Shown here piece by piece: positions 12,336-24,279 of a stretch of 64,000 bases of DNA (the stretch's first letter is position 1; each line of letters opens with the position of its first letter). The notes beneath the pieces were generated by a model. It saw only the letters and a list, made by a program, of their open reading frames with translations, did no database searches and had not been told where the DNA came from. The translations under genes were made by a program, and so were the position numbers. The stretch covers positions 30,381,717 to 30,445,716 of the forward strand of contig NC_036443.1 in the NCBI RefSeq assembly GCF_002775205.1. Reading direction: 5' to 3'. The DNA comes from Xiphophorus maculatus. Lineage: Eukaryota; Chordata; Actinopteri; Cyprinodontiformes; Poeciliidae.

Positions 12336-12530
12336 TTGCGCAGCTATATTTGCGGGGACTTTCCATTGACTTCCATTCATTTCTACAGCCTAAACCCGTA
12401 TCTTTATCCTAACCCTAACCATTACATACCTAACCCTAACCAAAACTCAATTAACACCTTAGTCTTAAATCTGACCCCTGACCCAAAAACAGCGTTTCCC
12501 CTTGTGGGGACCAGGCTTCGGTCTGACACA
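12333..12530. repeat. CA-associated repeat with telomere-like CCTAACCCTAACC
   Basis: Sequence adjoining the AC tract contains GGGGACTTTCCATTGACTTC, then CCTAACCCTAACC twice, and CCCCTTGTGGGGACCAGGC. This combination is a dispersed teleost repeat often found beside CA microsatellites, as I recall it. It is not a telomere: only a few degenerate CCCTAA units are present. Confidence 0.65.
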
Positions 12531-15500
12531 CACACTCCTCCAGCCTTCCTGTTCTCCGCTCTACAGCGCTTAGAGCCACAGACTTTTTAAATCCAGTCCA
12601 ATCATAGAAAGGAAATCTACACGCCTTCCATCTGTAGCAAAAACTACAAACCAAATGCTTTAATTATGAGAATTAGGAGAATTATTGTCTAAGCCTTAAA
12701 GGTGTTTATTTTGTTCTAGGGTAAAACAGAGACAGCTGGAGTTTACGTTCCAGTTTTAAACCTGACAGTGAGTAGAAACAGGAACATGCAGACAAATAAC
12801 CGCAATCACAAACAGTTAAGTAACAGGATGAGGTGAAATAATCTACTTGATGATTTTTATTGTCCATGAGCCTCATTTTACTCTCTATAAACTACTCAAC
12901 CAATCTGAATAAGTTTGGACTGTCAGAGAAAATTGAAGAATTGCCAGGAATTTTTTTAAAGTGACGCTCTGTGAAGTTATTCAAGACGTTATTTTGTAAA
13001 TCTGTATTTGTGTCGTAACTTAAAGAGGCAGCGTTGAGTTATCCAGGCACATAGTGCCATTTTATAGTATAATCCAGTAACTATGTTACCTTCACTTGTT
13101 ATATAAGAAATTTGACTTCAAAATTCAACACCATAAAAGTAACACTGTCTCTTTAAGAAGCTCGTGCTCTTTCTGAAGCTCCGCCTTCAGGAAGTCATCA
13201 CAACATGGCTCCATTAACCCTTTCACATGTTTTTAAATCATTTCTCAGCGTTTCACTGAGAAGTAGCTCCTATAATGAACTCTGCAGATGTTCCACCAGC
13301 TGTTTGCTCCTTCAGACTAGCCAGCACCAATTAGTAGAGTGGGAACTCACGGGGGATGAAGTTCTGAGGAGGAGCTGATGGCAGATAAACGGTTCCCCTG
13401 AGACAGTAAGTTTCTTCGCCATTAGTACATTTAGCAGTGAGTGCATGAGATTGATTGACAGCACTAAGCCCCGCCTCCTGGCTCTGATTGGTTGTTTTTA
13501 GTGCATTTCTTCAGTAGCACCTCAGGGAGGACGTGGAGATCGATTTTTTCATAGATTATCTGTCTTATAACAAACTGCCACAACATGGTGATAGTTTGAA
13601 CAAATATGTAAAAAGCATATTCTTTATAAAGGTTGTATACTGCAGCTTTAAATTTACATTATAAACTAGCAAAAAATCTTTTCATTTGTCTCTACTGAAA
13701 CCGTCAAATTTAATTTAATGGAATCCTCTTTCATAAAAATTTAAGGTCCTGGTTGAAATTGAAGCATTTACGTGAGGCTCCTGCTGGCTAAGCAGCTACT
13801 TAGCTTGCTAATGCCTTGGGCCGGCTCTGTTTAACCTCAGCAGCCAACACAATCTTCACTTAAACACAACATGCTGCTATTTGCCAACCTTACCTCTGAA
13901 ATGATTCAGGTTTATTCCTCCTCCCCAGAAGCAACTCGAATCTAAAGGTTTTGATGGCTGGAAGCATCAGCCTTCAGTTTGTATCAGATCATGAGGAGAG
14001 GAATCAACAGCAGCTCTCCATGAAGTCACAGACAGACAAACTGACAGACAGTGATGAGAAACTGGTGTGTTGCAACATTGTCCAAAAGATGTATGTCTTT
14101 CAGTCCAGAATGTGCAGTTCTTTGTGACTCTGTGAAAAACATCACCAAGCTCATCGTTTTCCCAAAACCTAACGCTGCTCATTCCAACATGTTCGTGTAA
14201 AACACAGGAAATAATTGTGCAACATTTGGCTGGCTGTCAGATGAGTGACTGATGAAACAGTTAGCCGGAGCGCTGACCAACACAGCTGCCTCTGTTTTTG
14301 TGGTCACATGATAATAATAAAAAATCAGAGGTCACATATTTGTTACTCGCAGGATGAGTGTTTCTCTTTGTTCTGCTGCTTCTCTTCAGCGAATCTGTTT
14401 AAGTCACTAAAGTTAGATTAGCTGCTTCTGACCAGATTAAGGTCTCAAACTCAGATAAGCTGCTTAAAACAGTCCCTAATGTGAGCTAATGTTCACTCCA
14501 ACAAACCAACCAACACACACACACACACACGCCCACGCCCTCAGAGGAAGGGGAAGACTGAAGGAAGAAAAATTAAGCAGGACACGCCTTAATTTCATTA
14601 ATACAACAACCTCGTCTTAATGGGCACAAGAGGAAAAAAACAGCAAAAGAGAAAGCAGAACAACGGATGAGAGAAAGGAATGATGGATAAGCAATCTGGA
14701 GGATTAATTTAGCTAATCTCATTTAGTCAAGCAGACCTCCATCTCACCCTCATTTCTGATAAAAAACCTTTCAGTCTGCCTCTGAAACACTAAAGACTCA
14801 CTTTGTAAAAGGACAAGAGGCAATTCTTTCCTTTATGTAAAACAGAACCTGAAAGCAGAAACAGAAAAACACCAGAAAGTCAGAAAACTATCAGAAAATC
14901 TTGTTTCTGAGGTGAAGGTTAATGCTTCCAGTAGAGTTTAAAAATTATTCAAACACATTAAATAAGTATTTCTGGGTTTAGCGACCAGAACCGCCAGCGA
15001 ATAGCATCTAAAAACGCTCACAACTTCATATTTTAACAGTTCAATCACTAAATAGGGAGAACTCCTGCAGTGACGGACTGCTGCATCCTGGATGCACAAC
15101 GCAGCGTTAACACAGATCCTTCCTCCCAGCAGCTTAGACTTCATAACCATCACTTCTCCCAACAGACTTAGGAGCTGTTTACACTCCTGCTGGCATCTGC
15201 ACAGCTTTTTAAGCATTTTAAACATTTCTGTTCATATCTGCACAGCTCTTTTTATTGTCGCTTATTGTAAATATTTTGTTCACTTTTAATGCACAAATAC
15301 ACATGTACGTTTTGAAAATCTTTTACAAATCTTCCCAGCTGCATATTCCTAATATAGCAATAAAGTCGCTGAGTTGCAACAGTGGAATGACTATTATTAA
15401 CTGTTAACATGCAGACCTGACCTGGTGGGTGGATGTGGAGCAAAATAGGGCAGCAGCTGATTTTCAGACCTTTTCTTCACATGGAAGTACCGGCCGATCA

Positions 15501-15885
15501 CCGATCTCCCAAACGTCAGGCTGATTTATGAGCGAACTCTTAGTTTCGGTTTCTTATGTTGCGTCGCCAGCCTCTTTGTGCACGAGGTTGATATTCCACA
15601 TGCACAAACTTTGCCAGTCGCTTGGCTGGAGGAGGGAAAATGATTTTTGCCGTAAGATGAACTAGAAATGAATGAAGAGGGAGCGATTTCGAGCTGTACA
15701 CACCTGCTGTTGACGATGCATCCTCGGTTCCCCAAACCGGTGGAAACGAGTGCAGGCTCTCAACAAAACAGCAAGTTTGAACCGAACCGAATTAGTTCAA
15801 GAATAAAAGTTCAAACAGCAGGAAGTTCAATGAGCTCGAGTTTTTTAACTGCTAGTCTGGCTTTATGTTGATGTTATATAGATGT
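12531..15885. other. Intergenic, no gene seen
   Basis: Mixed AT-rich sequence with a short CA run at 14512-14530. Several open frames under 100 codons have no recognisable protein and no coding-like composition. Confidence 0.4.
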
Positions 15886-15889
15886 AGAG

Positions 15890-16320
15890 ATTAGTGCGGT
15901 CAAAATAAACAATAAATCAATTAATGGCATAATAAAATAAAACAAGCTAATAATTTCCATTTGAATGATTTGTAATTTTTTTCCTACCAAAAACTGGATG
16001 ATAAAACTCTTCAGTCTGGTACTTTGGTCTCAACTGGCCTTTTCTTTGAAAGACAATTTTGTTTACACAGACTTTATAATTCATTTTATTTACATTTATG
16101 TTGTTTATTTATTTTGGACATTTAAAATGTCTTCCAGTTCCAGTGTTAAAGGTTCATTATAATATAAAGCTTACTAAGAATATGTGACCATTATATTACT
16201 TGAAAATGGTCTCAAAACAACAATATTATTGTTTATTGCAATAACTTTTGCAATAAAGCAAAATCCAGGATCGTCCAGTAAAATTTGTAATCGTTGTAGG
16301 TCTAGATGCAGCTTTAGTTT
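15890..16320 (+). repeat. Dispersed repeat (AT-rich family A), copy 1
   Basis: Shares CAAAAACTGGATGATAAAAC, CATTTAAAATGTCTTCCAG, TTCCAGTGTTAA and GAAAATGGTCTCAAAACAAC with copies at 46.3 kb (same orientation) and at 20.6, 35.9 and 47.5 kb (opposite orientation). It looks like a non-autonomous DNA element of about 450 bases; no transposase was seen. Confidence 0.72.
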
Positions 16321-16515
16321 ATTTTTATGTAGCTTTGATGAAAACATTTGAACCGATTTATGAAAGATTTTTACATTTCAGATCCAGTTGAGAGTTTGAG
16401 TTGAGACAGAACCGGTATTTCTCAGTTTGTGGTTATTGGTGGAAACAGAAGTGGAGCTCAGGAATCACCAGAACGTTTTTCTGGGACATAAAGTTCATCT
16501 CATAAAGGAGAAATG

Positions 16516-16954
16516 TACCGTATTTTCCGGACTATAGAGCGCACCTCACCATAAACCGTACCTACAAAGTTTTCTTAAAAACATGTACAAGCCGCACCGG
16601 GCGATGAGCCGCTGGTATCTCCGCCCCTCAAGGTTTTCCACAAGGACCCTCTGCCAGATCTACAGCCTTCAACTTAAAAGCTGCATCATATAAATTTCTT
16701 TGTGTGTTTCCATGATGAGGGGAATGAGTTTGAAAACATTTCTCCGTCGTATCTGCTGCTAGCATGTACTTGTTCTAAATGAAAAGCAGCAATTTCTTCT
16801 TTGATTTCCAATTTTGACTTCCAATGATTCACTTCCTGCTGAAGAGCCCCCTGGTGGTTGAAGAAAAATCCACAGAAAAGCTGCGCTGGGCTACAAGCTG
16901 CATGGTTCAAAGCGTGGGGGGAAAGTAGCAGCTTATAGTCCGAAAAATACGGTA
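16516..16954. mobile_element. MITE with terminal inverted repeats
   Basis: Left end TACCGTATTTTCCGGACTAT and right end ATAGTCCGAAAAATACGGTA are near-perfect inverted repeats about 20 bases long, 439 bases apart overall. This terminus is common in fish genomes. No transposase is encoded; the internal frames are chance. Confidence 0.85.
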
Positions 16955-18129
16955 ATTAAAAATAAAAAATTATCAACTGAATGCACAGCCATAAATTAAC
17001 TATAACAACGATTTTCAATGAGAAACTGAACGTGTATGATGGAACGGTTAGACATTTTGCAATTAAATCATTACTAAGATTTAAACAAGTAAAAAACAAA
17101 ACAAGAATGCAAATATATTTATATATCATAATGATATATAAAAAACTTTAAAAACCAGATGAAAAGGAGTAGGAAGAAGTCCAAGATTATTAAATCTGAT
17201 TGTCTCTTGCAAATATATCACACATTATTCATATTAAACATCAAATTTTTACTTGTAATATTCATGTAATAGAATCTAGTCTGAGACTTTATTGAAAATT
17301 GTAAACATCATAAACAGATCTGGGCGAAAATCCCAACATATTATGAGTAAAAATAATTAGGGAATAAAAATCTGCTGAAACCAAGACGGCTGCTTTAAGC
17401 TCAACGACCCAGAGTGTGTTTGGGATTACACAGAAAAAACAGAAAAACCAGCTCCATGTTTATCGTAGTTTTGTTCTTTAGGAATAAGCTCCACTCAGTA
17501 ATTTAATTAGTCGCCTTGGCAGCAATAGTGAGGTCATTCAGCGGCGTCAGTTATGAAACAAACAGAAGACCTGTCAAACATCATCCAGTTGGAGTAAACT
17601 GGATCATTTTCAAATTTTCTTCAACTGAAGCTTTAAAAGACGTCTTCATATTTCTACTGGCATCCAGCAGGAGATGTTCATCTTGTTTTATTTTTTATCT
17701 TCCTAATTGAAACTCTGGCATGTATCTCGCTGAGTGGTTATGCTTTTATTGTGTAGGACTTTAATAGCGCTCTAATGGATTATTGACCGGGGAAAAAAAG
17801 AAGTTATCTGGAAGACAATAAAGAATATTTTATTTTATTGTATCGCAGATTAAGACCAGAGTATTTAAACATATGGATTACTTTAATTTTGGCTTCCTCT
17901 AATGACAAGATTTAAATGGGAGATAAAATAAAATGAAATCAGCGAGACGAGAAAGAGACTGAAAATAAACCTTCAAACATAAGAACAGAAACTCAGTGAC
18001 ATGAACATTCAGTCATATTCAATAAATTAGAATATGCATTCTGATTAAAAGTTAAATAACCTAAAAGCAGGTATTAAAGAGTCTTCATTTCTCTATTAAA
18101 ATGTTTTATCTGAAATAGGAAGATCAGAT
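16955..18129. other. Intergenic, no gene seen
   Basis: AT-rich, no supported feature. Confidence 0.4.
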
Positions 18130-18600
18130 TTTGGCTGCATTCCCACCAGGCCTGTCTAATCCAACTCCAGTCCGTTTGTTTATAAATTCCGGTTCGGTTG
18201 GAGAGGTGTGAACGCTAAGCTAACTCTGGTCCTACAAACCTCGGTCTGGGTTTGGTTGAAGTGAACTCTGGTTCCGTTTGAATGTGAACGCCAAGTAGAC
18301 CAGAGACCGCTCCAAAAGCAAGAAGTGGACTACAGCGCAGGGCATTCTGGGTAAATACAACCAAAGCAAACATGCTAGCCTAGCGCTAGTGGGAGAAATG
18401 GCTCGTGGTCTTCAGCCAAAGACTGAAGAGAAATCCTCCAAAAGCTAAAATCTGACGCCTCCATTTTGTTTCCATTTGGTAAAGAAGGAAGTTGCTCTCA
18501 GTGTCTTCAGAGGTCTTTGTGTTTTTTTCCTTCAGTGGTTCTTGGTGCAGCGCCCCCACAGGCCAGGAGGGTTTGGCAGGTTTGACTCAGCGCATTGTGA
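18130..18600 (+). mobile_element. MITE-like dispersed repeat, copy 2
   Basis: Same orientation and internal blocks as the copy at 3.4 kb, including CTCGGTCTGGGTTTGGTTGA and the GCGCCCCCACAGGCCAGGAG block. It breaks off after the GGTTTGACTCAG block, so the right terminus is missing or diverged. Confidence 0.68.
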
Positions 18601-20559
18601 AAGTTTATAGCATCTCAGCAGACTCCGCACATGCTGGACATGAACTGTGTAGACCTTTACCTTCAGGTTGGCGCTACAGAAGCAAGTTTTCCCCCCAGAC
18701 TGTCTCTGATTGACACTAATCAGGAGATACTCAGAGCCCAGATCGATATAATGCATGTTTGCACTGATTCAACCTCGTCTTCTCTTTAAAAAACAACAAC
18801 AACCCTGTATAAATGTATGGCAACAAACCAACAACAGGTAGCTGAATGAGGAGTTTATCTGCATTCATTTTGCCTTCAGTTCATGTTGGAAAAACAAACC
18901 CAACAAATAACTGGAAGATGCTGTGGCAGGAGCATTAATTATTCATCTGAACTCTTCTGGTTTCTGGAGTGATTATATGCCTATTTTTATTTTTATTTTC
19001 TCTAATCTAATCCTAAATCCTTAGTTGCTGGTGTTGCTAGGAGTTTGATGGTCTCTGTGCCTGAAGGAGGCGTCGACCTTTTAACCTCTGGTTCGTAATC
19101 CTGATTGAGTGCAGCTGCTAGTTTCTGTTTCTGGATGATATTCCAATGTTCCCAAAAACTTCCAAACAGAAGCAGCAAGTTTCTGGAACGGCATCCCAAA
19201 GCTCTGACCTCAACCCTTTTAAAACCTAATGGACTTAAAACCAGGGTCTGTTGCAGGAAATAATTTAATTTATGAACTCCAACTCTGCCAAAAAAAAAAA
19301 AAGGTCAAGAGTTTCTCAGAATTAAGGCAGATGTGTGTTTGAGGAGCAACTCAGTAATTTCACAGCTGAAAAAGAGAAACTAAGATAAATCATTTTAATT
19401 TATAAATAAACAACTTTTGACAGCAGAATGTCTAATGTGTTGATTTGACGAAATTCTCGTCCCATTGAAAAGTCAAACCAGATCAGAAACAGATTATTCT
19501 TCACAGAAGGTAATCTGGAATAGTTAGGAAGCTACACAAGTATAAATAATTAATCACAAATTCTGCTATAGTGCATTATTTCATTCAATATTAATAAAAA
19601 CAAGCGCCTGCAGATGAGGGACGATGTCAGACTGGAGAAGGAGGAACTCCTCCCTGAAGGCTGATTCAGTCCCGTTTCTGAGCCACATCCTGACTACAGG
19701 TGACAGCAAAGCAGAAACGTGAATGAACCTGAGAAAAATCAAACGTCTCCCTGACTGGTTTCATTTCTCCAGGCCAGACTGCCACTCCTACCTCCATCCA
19801 CATGGGGATTTCATAAAGCAGACACACACACTTTGGGTCAAATTTAAATCAATGTACCTTCTAGGTTCTGCAGTCCAGATTAAGGCGTCCAGAACTCGTT
19901 TCAGGGTTTCACAAACCAACTCAGAGACATTTCAGCTTTCCATACCTGCGGCTGTGTTACGTAAGAGATGGTTAAGCCTCCAGCTGAGATCCGTCCTGAC
20001 ACACAAACACACTGACAACCAGACACACGCAGCGGCCTGCGAAGCCTTTGTTTTACCTCTGCAGGTGTTTCCCCGTCTTCCCGTCTTTTATCCCTCTGTT
20101 TTATCCCTTCGTTTTCTCCTCTTCACATTCCTGTCTCCATCGCCGCTTCTCCTTTATCTCAGCATCTTTTCACTTCTGTCTCCTGGCTCGTTCCCTTTCT
20201 CTACTCTTTTTTCTTCTTGCTTTGAATCTGCAGTGGATCATAAAACACACCCTTCAGAGCTCCGTCTCCAAACCCCCCCGTTGCTCCGCTCCCGGCTCTC
20301 TGATTGGCTCATCCGCACCGATGACATCAGCCTCCTCCATCGCAGCCTCCCTCTCCATCTATTCCCTCGGTACTTCGCGCCCCTCCCTTCTTCTTTACAT
20401 CCATCTCTCTTGGTCCCATATCCTGCTTTTCATTTTTACTGGTGGTGAACTGGTTAGATTGTTAGAACGCCACTGGGGAAAACAAAAAACCCGGCTCTCT
20501 GCTGTTCCTTCAAAATGCTGCTACTGCACACCTCTGTATGTAGGGATGAAAATTATTTC
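18601..20559. other. Intergenic with a pyrimidine-rich stretch
   Basis: No gene supported. 20050-20445 is strongly C/T-rich on the plus strand, which keeps two overlapping frames open (up to 241 codons). The conceptual proteins are Leu/Ser/Phe-rich with no known domain, as expected from a pyrimidine tract. Confidence 0.45.
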
Positions 20560-21060
20560 AGTAATCAGTAGATTCAGTTACCTAATCTTTAAGTATTAAC
20601 TGATTTTATGACAAAATGTAAAGTTTTATCCCTATTGTCACAATAACATTTTTTATTATTATCTATAAACGATAATATTGTTGTTTTGAAACCATTTTCA
20701 AATAATATAATGTAATGGCATAATGACAATGCAACAACACATTCTCAAAGATCAATACATTTTAATTTCTGATGAATACTTAACACTGGACCTGGAAGAC
20801 ATTTTAAATATCTTAAATAAATAAACAAAACAACAGAAACAACAAATAAAATGAATTATAAAATCTCTGTAAGCAAATTTGTCCTTTCAAAAATGGCTGG
20901 TTGAAACAAAAGCACCAGACTGAAGACTTTTATTGTCCAGATTTTGGCAGAGACAAAAAAAGGAGAAATATGATAAATTATGCAAATGGAAATTATTGAG
21001 CTCGTTTTAATTCATCATGCAATTATTTGATTTATTGTGAAAGGCCTAGCCATATATTTA
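20560..21060 (-). repeat. Dispersed repeat (AT-rich family A), copy 2
   Basis: Reverse-complement copy of the family. GTTGTTTTGAAACCATTTTC, ACACTGGACCTGGAAGACAT and CAGACTGAAGACTTTTAT correspond to the sense words of the copy at 15.9 kb read backwards. Confidence 0.7.
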
Positions 21061-22615
21061 TGTTAAAAAACGTTAATTAAAGATGCTTTTTAACATTTTT
21101 CAACTCCACTGTGAAGTTAATTAGTAACTTCACACTCATTTTCATTCGGATAATTTGCCTTTTTAACTGTACAGCAGTCATCTAGTTTTTAATTTTGCTT
21201 AATAAATGTAGTAAATTGTATTTTTTGTAATATGAAAATTTTTGTATCAAGACTAATGTTATTTTTTATGCACATATTTTTACTAGTTTTACTACTTTAA
21301 TATGGAAATATAAAGCTGTAAATTTTGTCTAAATATTCTTTACTAGGTTTGTTTTATTGTGTTTTCAGCCATATTTAATATTTAAACTGCTCTTAGACCA
21401 CTAGATTTTCTCCTTTTATAGATTTTCACACAATCACTGTTCAGGTTTTCTGAATATGTTTTTTATTGATTTATGATTTTATTATTTTACCACCAAATGT
21501 TTTGCTAAGGCTAAAGTCTAATCCTGTAAAATTAGACGGAAACGTTTTGATGATTTAATCCATAGTTTAATTGCTGAATGTTTATAAATGAAATAAAGGT
21601 TTTATTGTCTTCTGTCATCAGCTTGTTTCCCATTGCTGCACTTTTCTGTTAAACCACTAAACTTTAATTGACTCCCACTATTATTTTGACATGTTTTCTA
21701 CATAAAACACTGAAGACAAATTAAAATATACTTATGTGATCACTAGAAGGCGCTACCACTCACAGTTTTAACATGATGACTGCATAAGGTTGAATTTATT
21801 TGTGTTTTAGTGGTGCTGTGGGTTTTCTGCCATGTCTGGTTTCCAGTTGGTACTGCTGGTTTTTCATGGATTTTTTAAATTTGAGAGGAGTCTTACCTAA
21901 GATATAAAACATTTAATATATCATTTTATTTCATATTATCAGAGTCATTGTCATAATAATAAGTCATAAATGTTTTAAACCTGCTGTAGTTAAAGGAATC
22001 ATGTTGTTTTGTTTTTTTTTGTTTCATTTCCCGGTTTTATTGCCGCTCTGTTTTCAGTCATTTTGGCAGCCGTTTTCATCCTGGCAGTTTTTTGAAGCCG
22101 GGTGCAATATGGCGACCCATTTGTGCCCTTTTTGTCAAACACGTTGGGAGCCGTATGATAATCGTTGTGAATGCCCCCTGTGGTTGGATGTGGCTCGTTT
22201 GATAAAGGATGTGGCAGCCCCATGTGGTGCCGCTGATCTCGCTCTGCTAGAGCATATGTTGGGCTGGAACCGTGTGTCTGAGGAAAAGCACTAAGAAACG
22301 TTTCTGCAGCATCAACCAAAAACAGACAGGATAACCCAACATGGTGAGGCAGTGCAGTCCATCTGGGATTATATCCACAGCAGCAGTATACAATTTTGCA
22401 CTAAAAGAACAAAAAATCATTTCTTTGCTTGTTAACAAAGAAACTCAAGTTCTTTAAAAATGGTTTATTTTTAAAGTGGAGCTAAATCCATTGTGAAAAC
22501 AGTTTTACGTCAAGTATTTGGGGAATCAAACAAATTTACACAAAAATATAATTTTCAAATAAACTTAAAAACAGCACACTTAGCAACCAATTTAGACAGT
22601 TAACTTGCAAAAAAA
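21061..22615. other. Intergenic with one unidentified small frame
   Basis: AT-rich. It contains the small Cys-rich frame listed at 22111-22294. Confidence 0.4.
22111..22294 (+). CDS. Possible small Cys-rich protein or exon, unidentified
   Basis: I do not recognise this product. An ATG at 22111 in the context GCAATATGG opens 60 codons ending in TAA: MATHLCPFCQTRWEPYDN, then RCECPLWLDVARLIKD, and a helical tail ending VSEEKH. It has a CxxC pair (LCPFC) followed by CxC (RCEC), as in a small zinc-binding knuckle, and the mixed composition looks more protein-like than other frames in this gene-poor stretch. An upstream in-frame ATG at 22001 adds a Phe/Leu-rich leader from a T-rich tract and seems less likely. 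It could be an exon of a larger gene, a relic of a mobile element or chance. Confidence 0.25.
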
Positions 22616-22772
22616 GAGGTTTAGTTACTCTTTAAATGAGTAACTAAACCGCTTTAGTTTTAGAGGCTTAGTTACTCTTTAAATGAGTAACTAAACCTCT
22701 TTAGTTTTAGAGGCTTAGTTACTCTTTAAATGAGTAACTAAACCGCTTTAGTTTTAGAGGCTTAGTAACTCT
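22616..22772. repeat. 47-bp tandem repeat of palindromes
   Basis: About three units of 47 bases. Each holds the inverted repeat GGTTTAGTTACTC / GAGTAACTAAACC around TTTAAAT, separated by the spacer GCTTTAGTTTTAGAG. Each unit can fold into a 13-bp hairpin. Confidence 0.88.
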
Positions 22773-24238
22773 AAACGTCTAAGGAAATCTGTGGAAATGT
22801 GGGTTGAGACCGTTAAAAAAAGTGATAAAAAGATTCTGCATCAATTCCAAGTCACCTTGCACTCTTTGGGAACAAACATTGGCCGAACCACACCAACCAA
22901 GAAACACGTTTTACACATTCAAAAAAAGATTTGTGGCACACACTAAACACAATATATATCAAAACAAATGGGAAATATAACTAAAACTATTATAGAAGTA
23001 ACTATCACAACCCAAACAACCACTAATTCTGCAAAAATAACTTAACTAGAAATTAATAATGGGATATCTCTACATGTTTAAGCGTTTCTGCATATCTAAA
23101 AGTATGAATAAAAACTATAAAATTGACTTATTTTGCCATTTTCTCAGGTGCCTATAAAAAAACTATTTCATAGCCATCAATTTGGTTGGCTATATTTTAA
23201 TTATCTGAAGTAAGTGTTAAAATAACTTATGCCAACGACTAACATATTTTTAAATATGTTATTAAATTAAATATGTAGCCATAATATTATAGTCATACTA
23301 TTAGTACAATAAAGTCGTGAAATTAGCGAAAAAGAGTCGTTTTAATGAGAGCAGAGCTTCGATAAGCGCTGACGTCACCAGACTTGTAAAAATGTTATTA
23401 TTTTTAAATTTACTAATAACTACCGCATTCTCCTAATTTACAACCTTACTCTGGTGATATTATGATTGTATTCTCATAACACGTTTTATTCTATCATTTT
23501 TATTCTCAATAAAAGAAACCTTAGCATCATAAAACCTCTGCTGTTATATTGAGTTATTAACCTACCGTCTCCTGCCGTTAAGTTTCAGCTCCTCCGTTAT
23601 GACGGTATGTTGTCTTGAACCGTAAAAACTTTTTTTCTCTGAATTCCGGTGTCTTATTAATCTGATATTTCTCCACTGTTACCTGCAGGTAGGTAACAAA
23701 CGGAGGGATAAGCTAGCACAGGGCTAGCAAGGCTAACCAACGTTCACTGAACGGACTTTAATGGCGTCTCATTTTACGTCGGCCGAACGTCGTCGACAAA
23801 CGTTCTCGGCAACGTTCAGGTCGTTACAATCTGTTTCGATGAGCTTATTCTAGTTTTTTCCCCACAGTTTTCATATTTTACCCATCTGAAATTATCTTCT
23901 TTGCTGCCTGATCAAATAGTATAACGTCCTTTCTGTGTTTATTGCTTAGTTTGTTCAGTCTGTGGCCAGGTTCAGTAGCATTGCTGAAGTCTTGGGTTGG
24001 ACCATGTTAACGTTTAAATTGCTACTATTATGGCTTTTCAGGAAAAGAAAGCAGGTTATTGCTATATCTTTAGTAGATCCTCTCCCTTTTGTCCCATGTT
24101 CTGATCTTCTGCTTTGCAAATTGAGTTTGTTTGGAAGCAGCTATCTGCTCCATTATCTCCTCCACATCAAGTGGGTGGTTTTTCTCCTCCATACATTTCC
24201 TCCATCCTTCTTCACTAAAGCTTTAATTTAGTTAACCT

Positions 24239-24240
<2 letters not shown>
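22773..24240. other. Intergenic, no gene seen
   Basis: AT-rich with a GC-richer patch at 23690-23830 (AACGTTC-rich). No coding signal found. Confidence 0.4.
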
Positions 24241-24271
<31 letters not shown>

Positions 24272-24279
24272 TGTGTGTG
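24241..24279. repeat. (GT)n microsatellite
   Basis: About nineteen GT units with one GA interruption. Confidence 0.92.

Noticed and set aside
12408-12440. Interstitial telomere
   Set aside because: Only a few degenerate CCCTAA units, interrupted, inside a known-type dispersed repeat.
12108-12590. 160-codon frame with a Thr-His repeat
   Set aside because: It is the translation of the AC microsatellite and its flanks.
19723-20599. Two overlapping long plus-strand frames (241 and 183 codons)
   Set aside because: Both cross a C/T-rich tract that lacks stop codons in several frames. The proteins are Leu/Ser/Phe-rich without a domain, and no splice structure fits.
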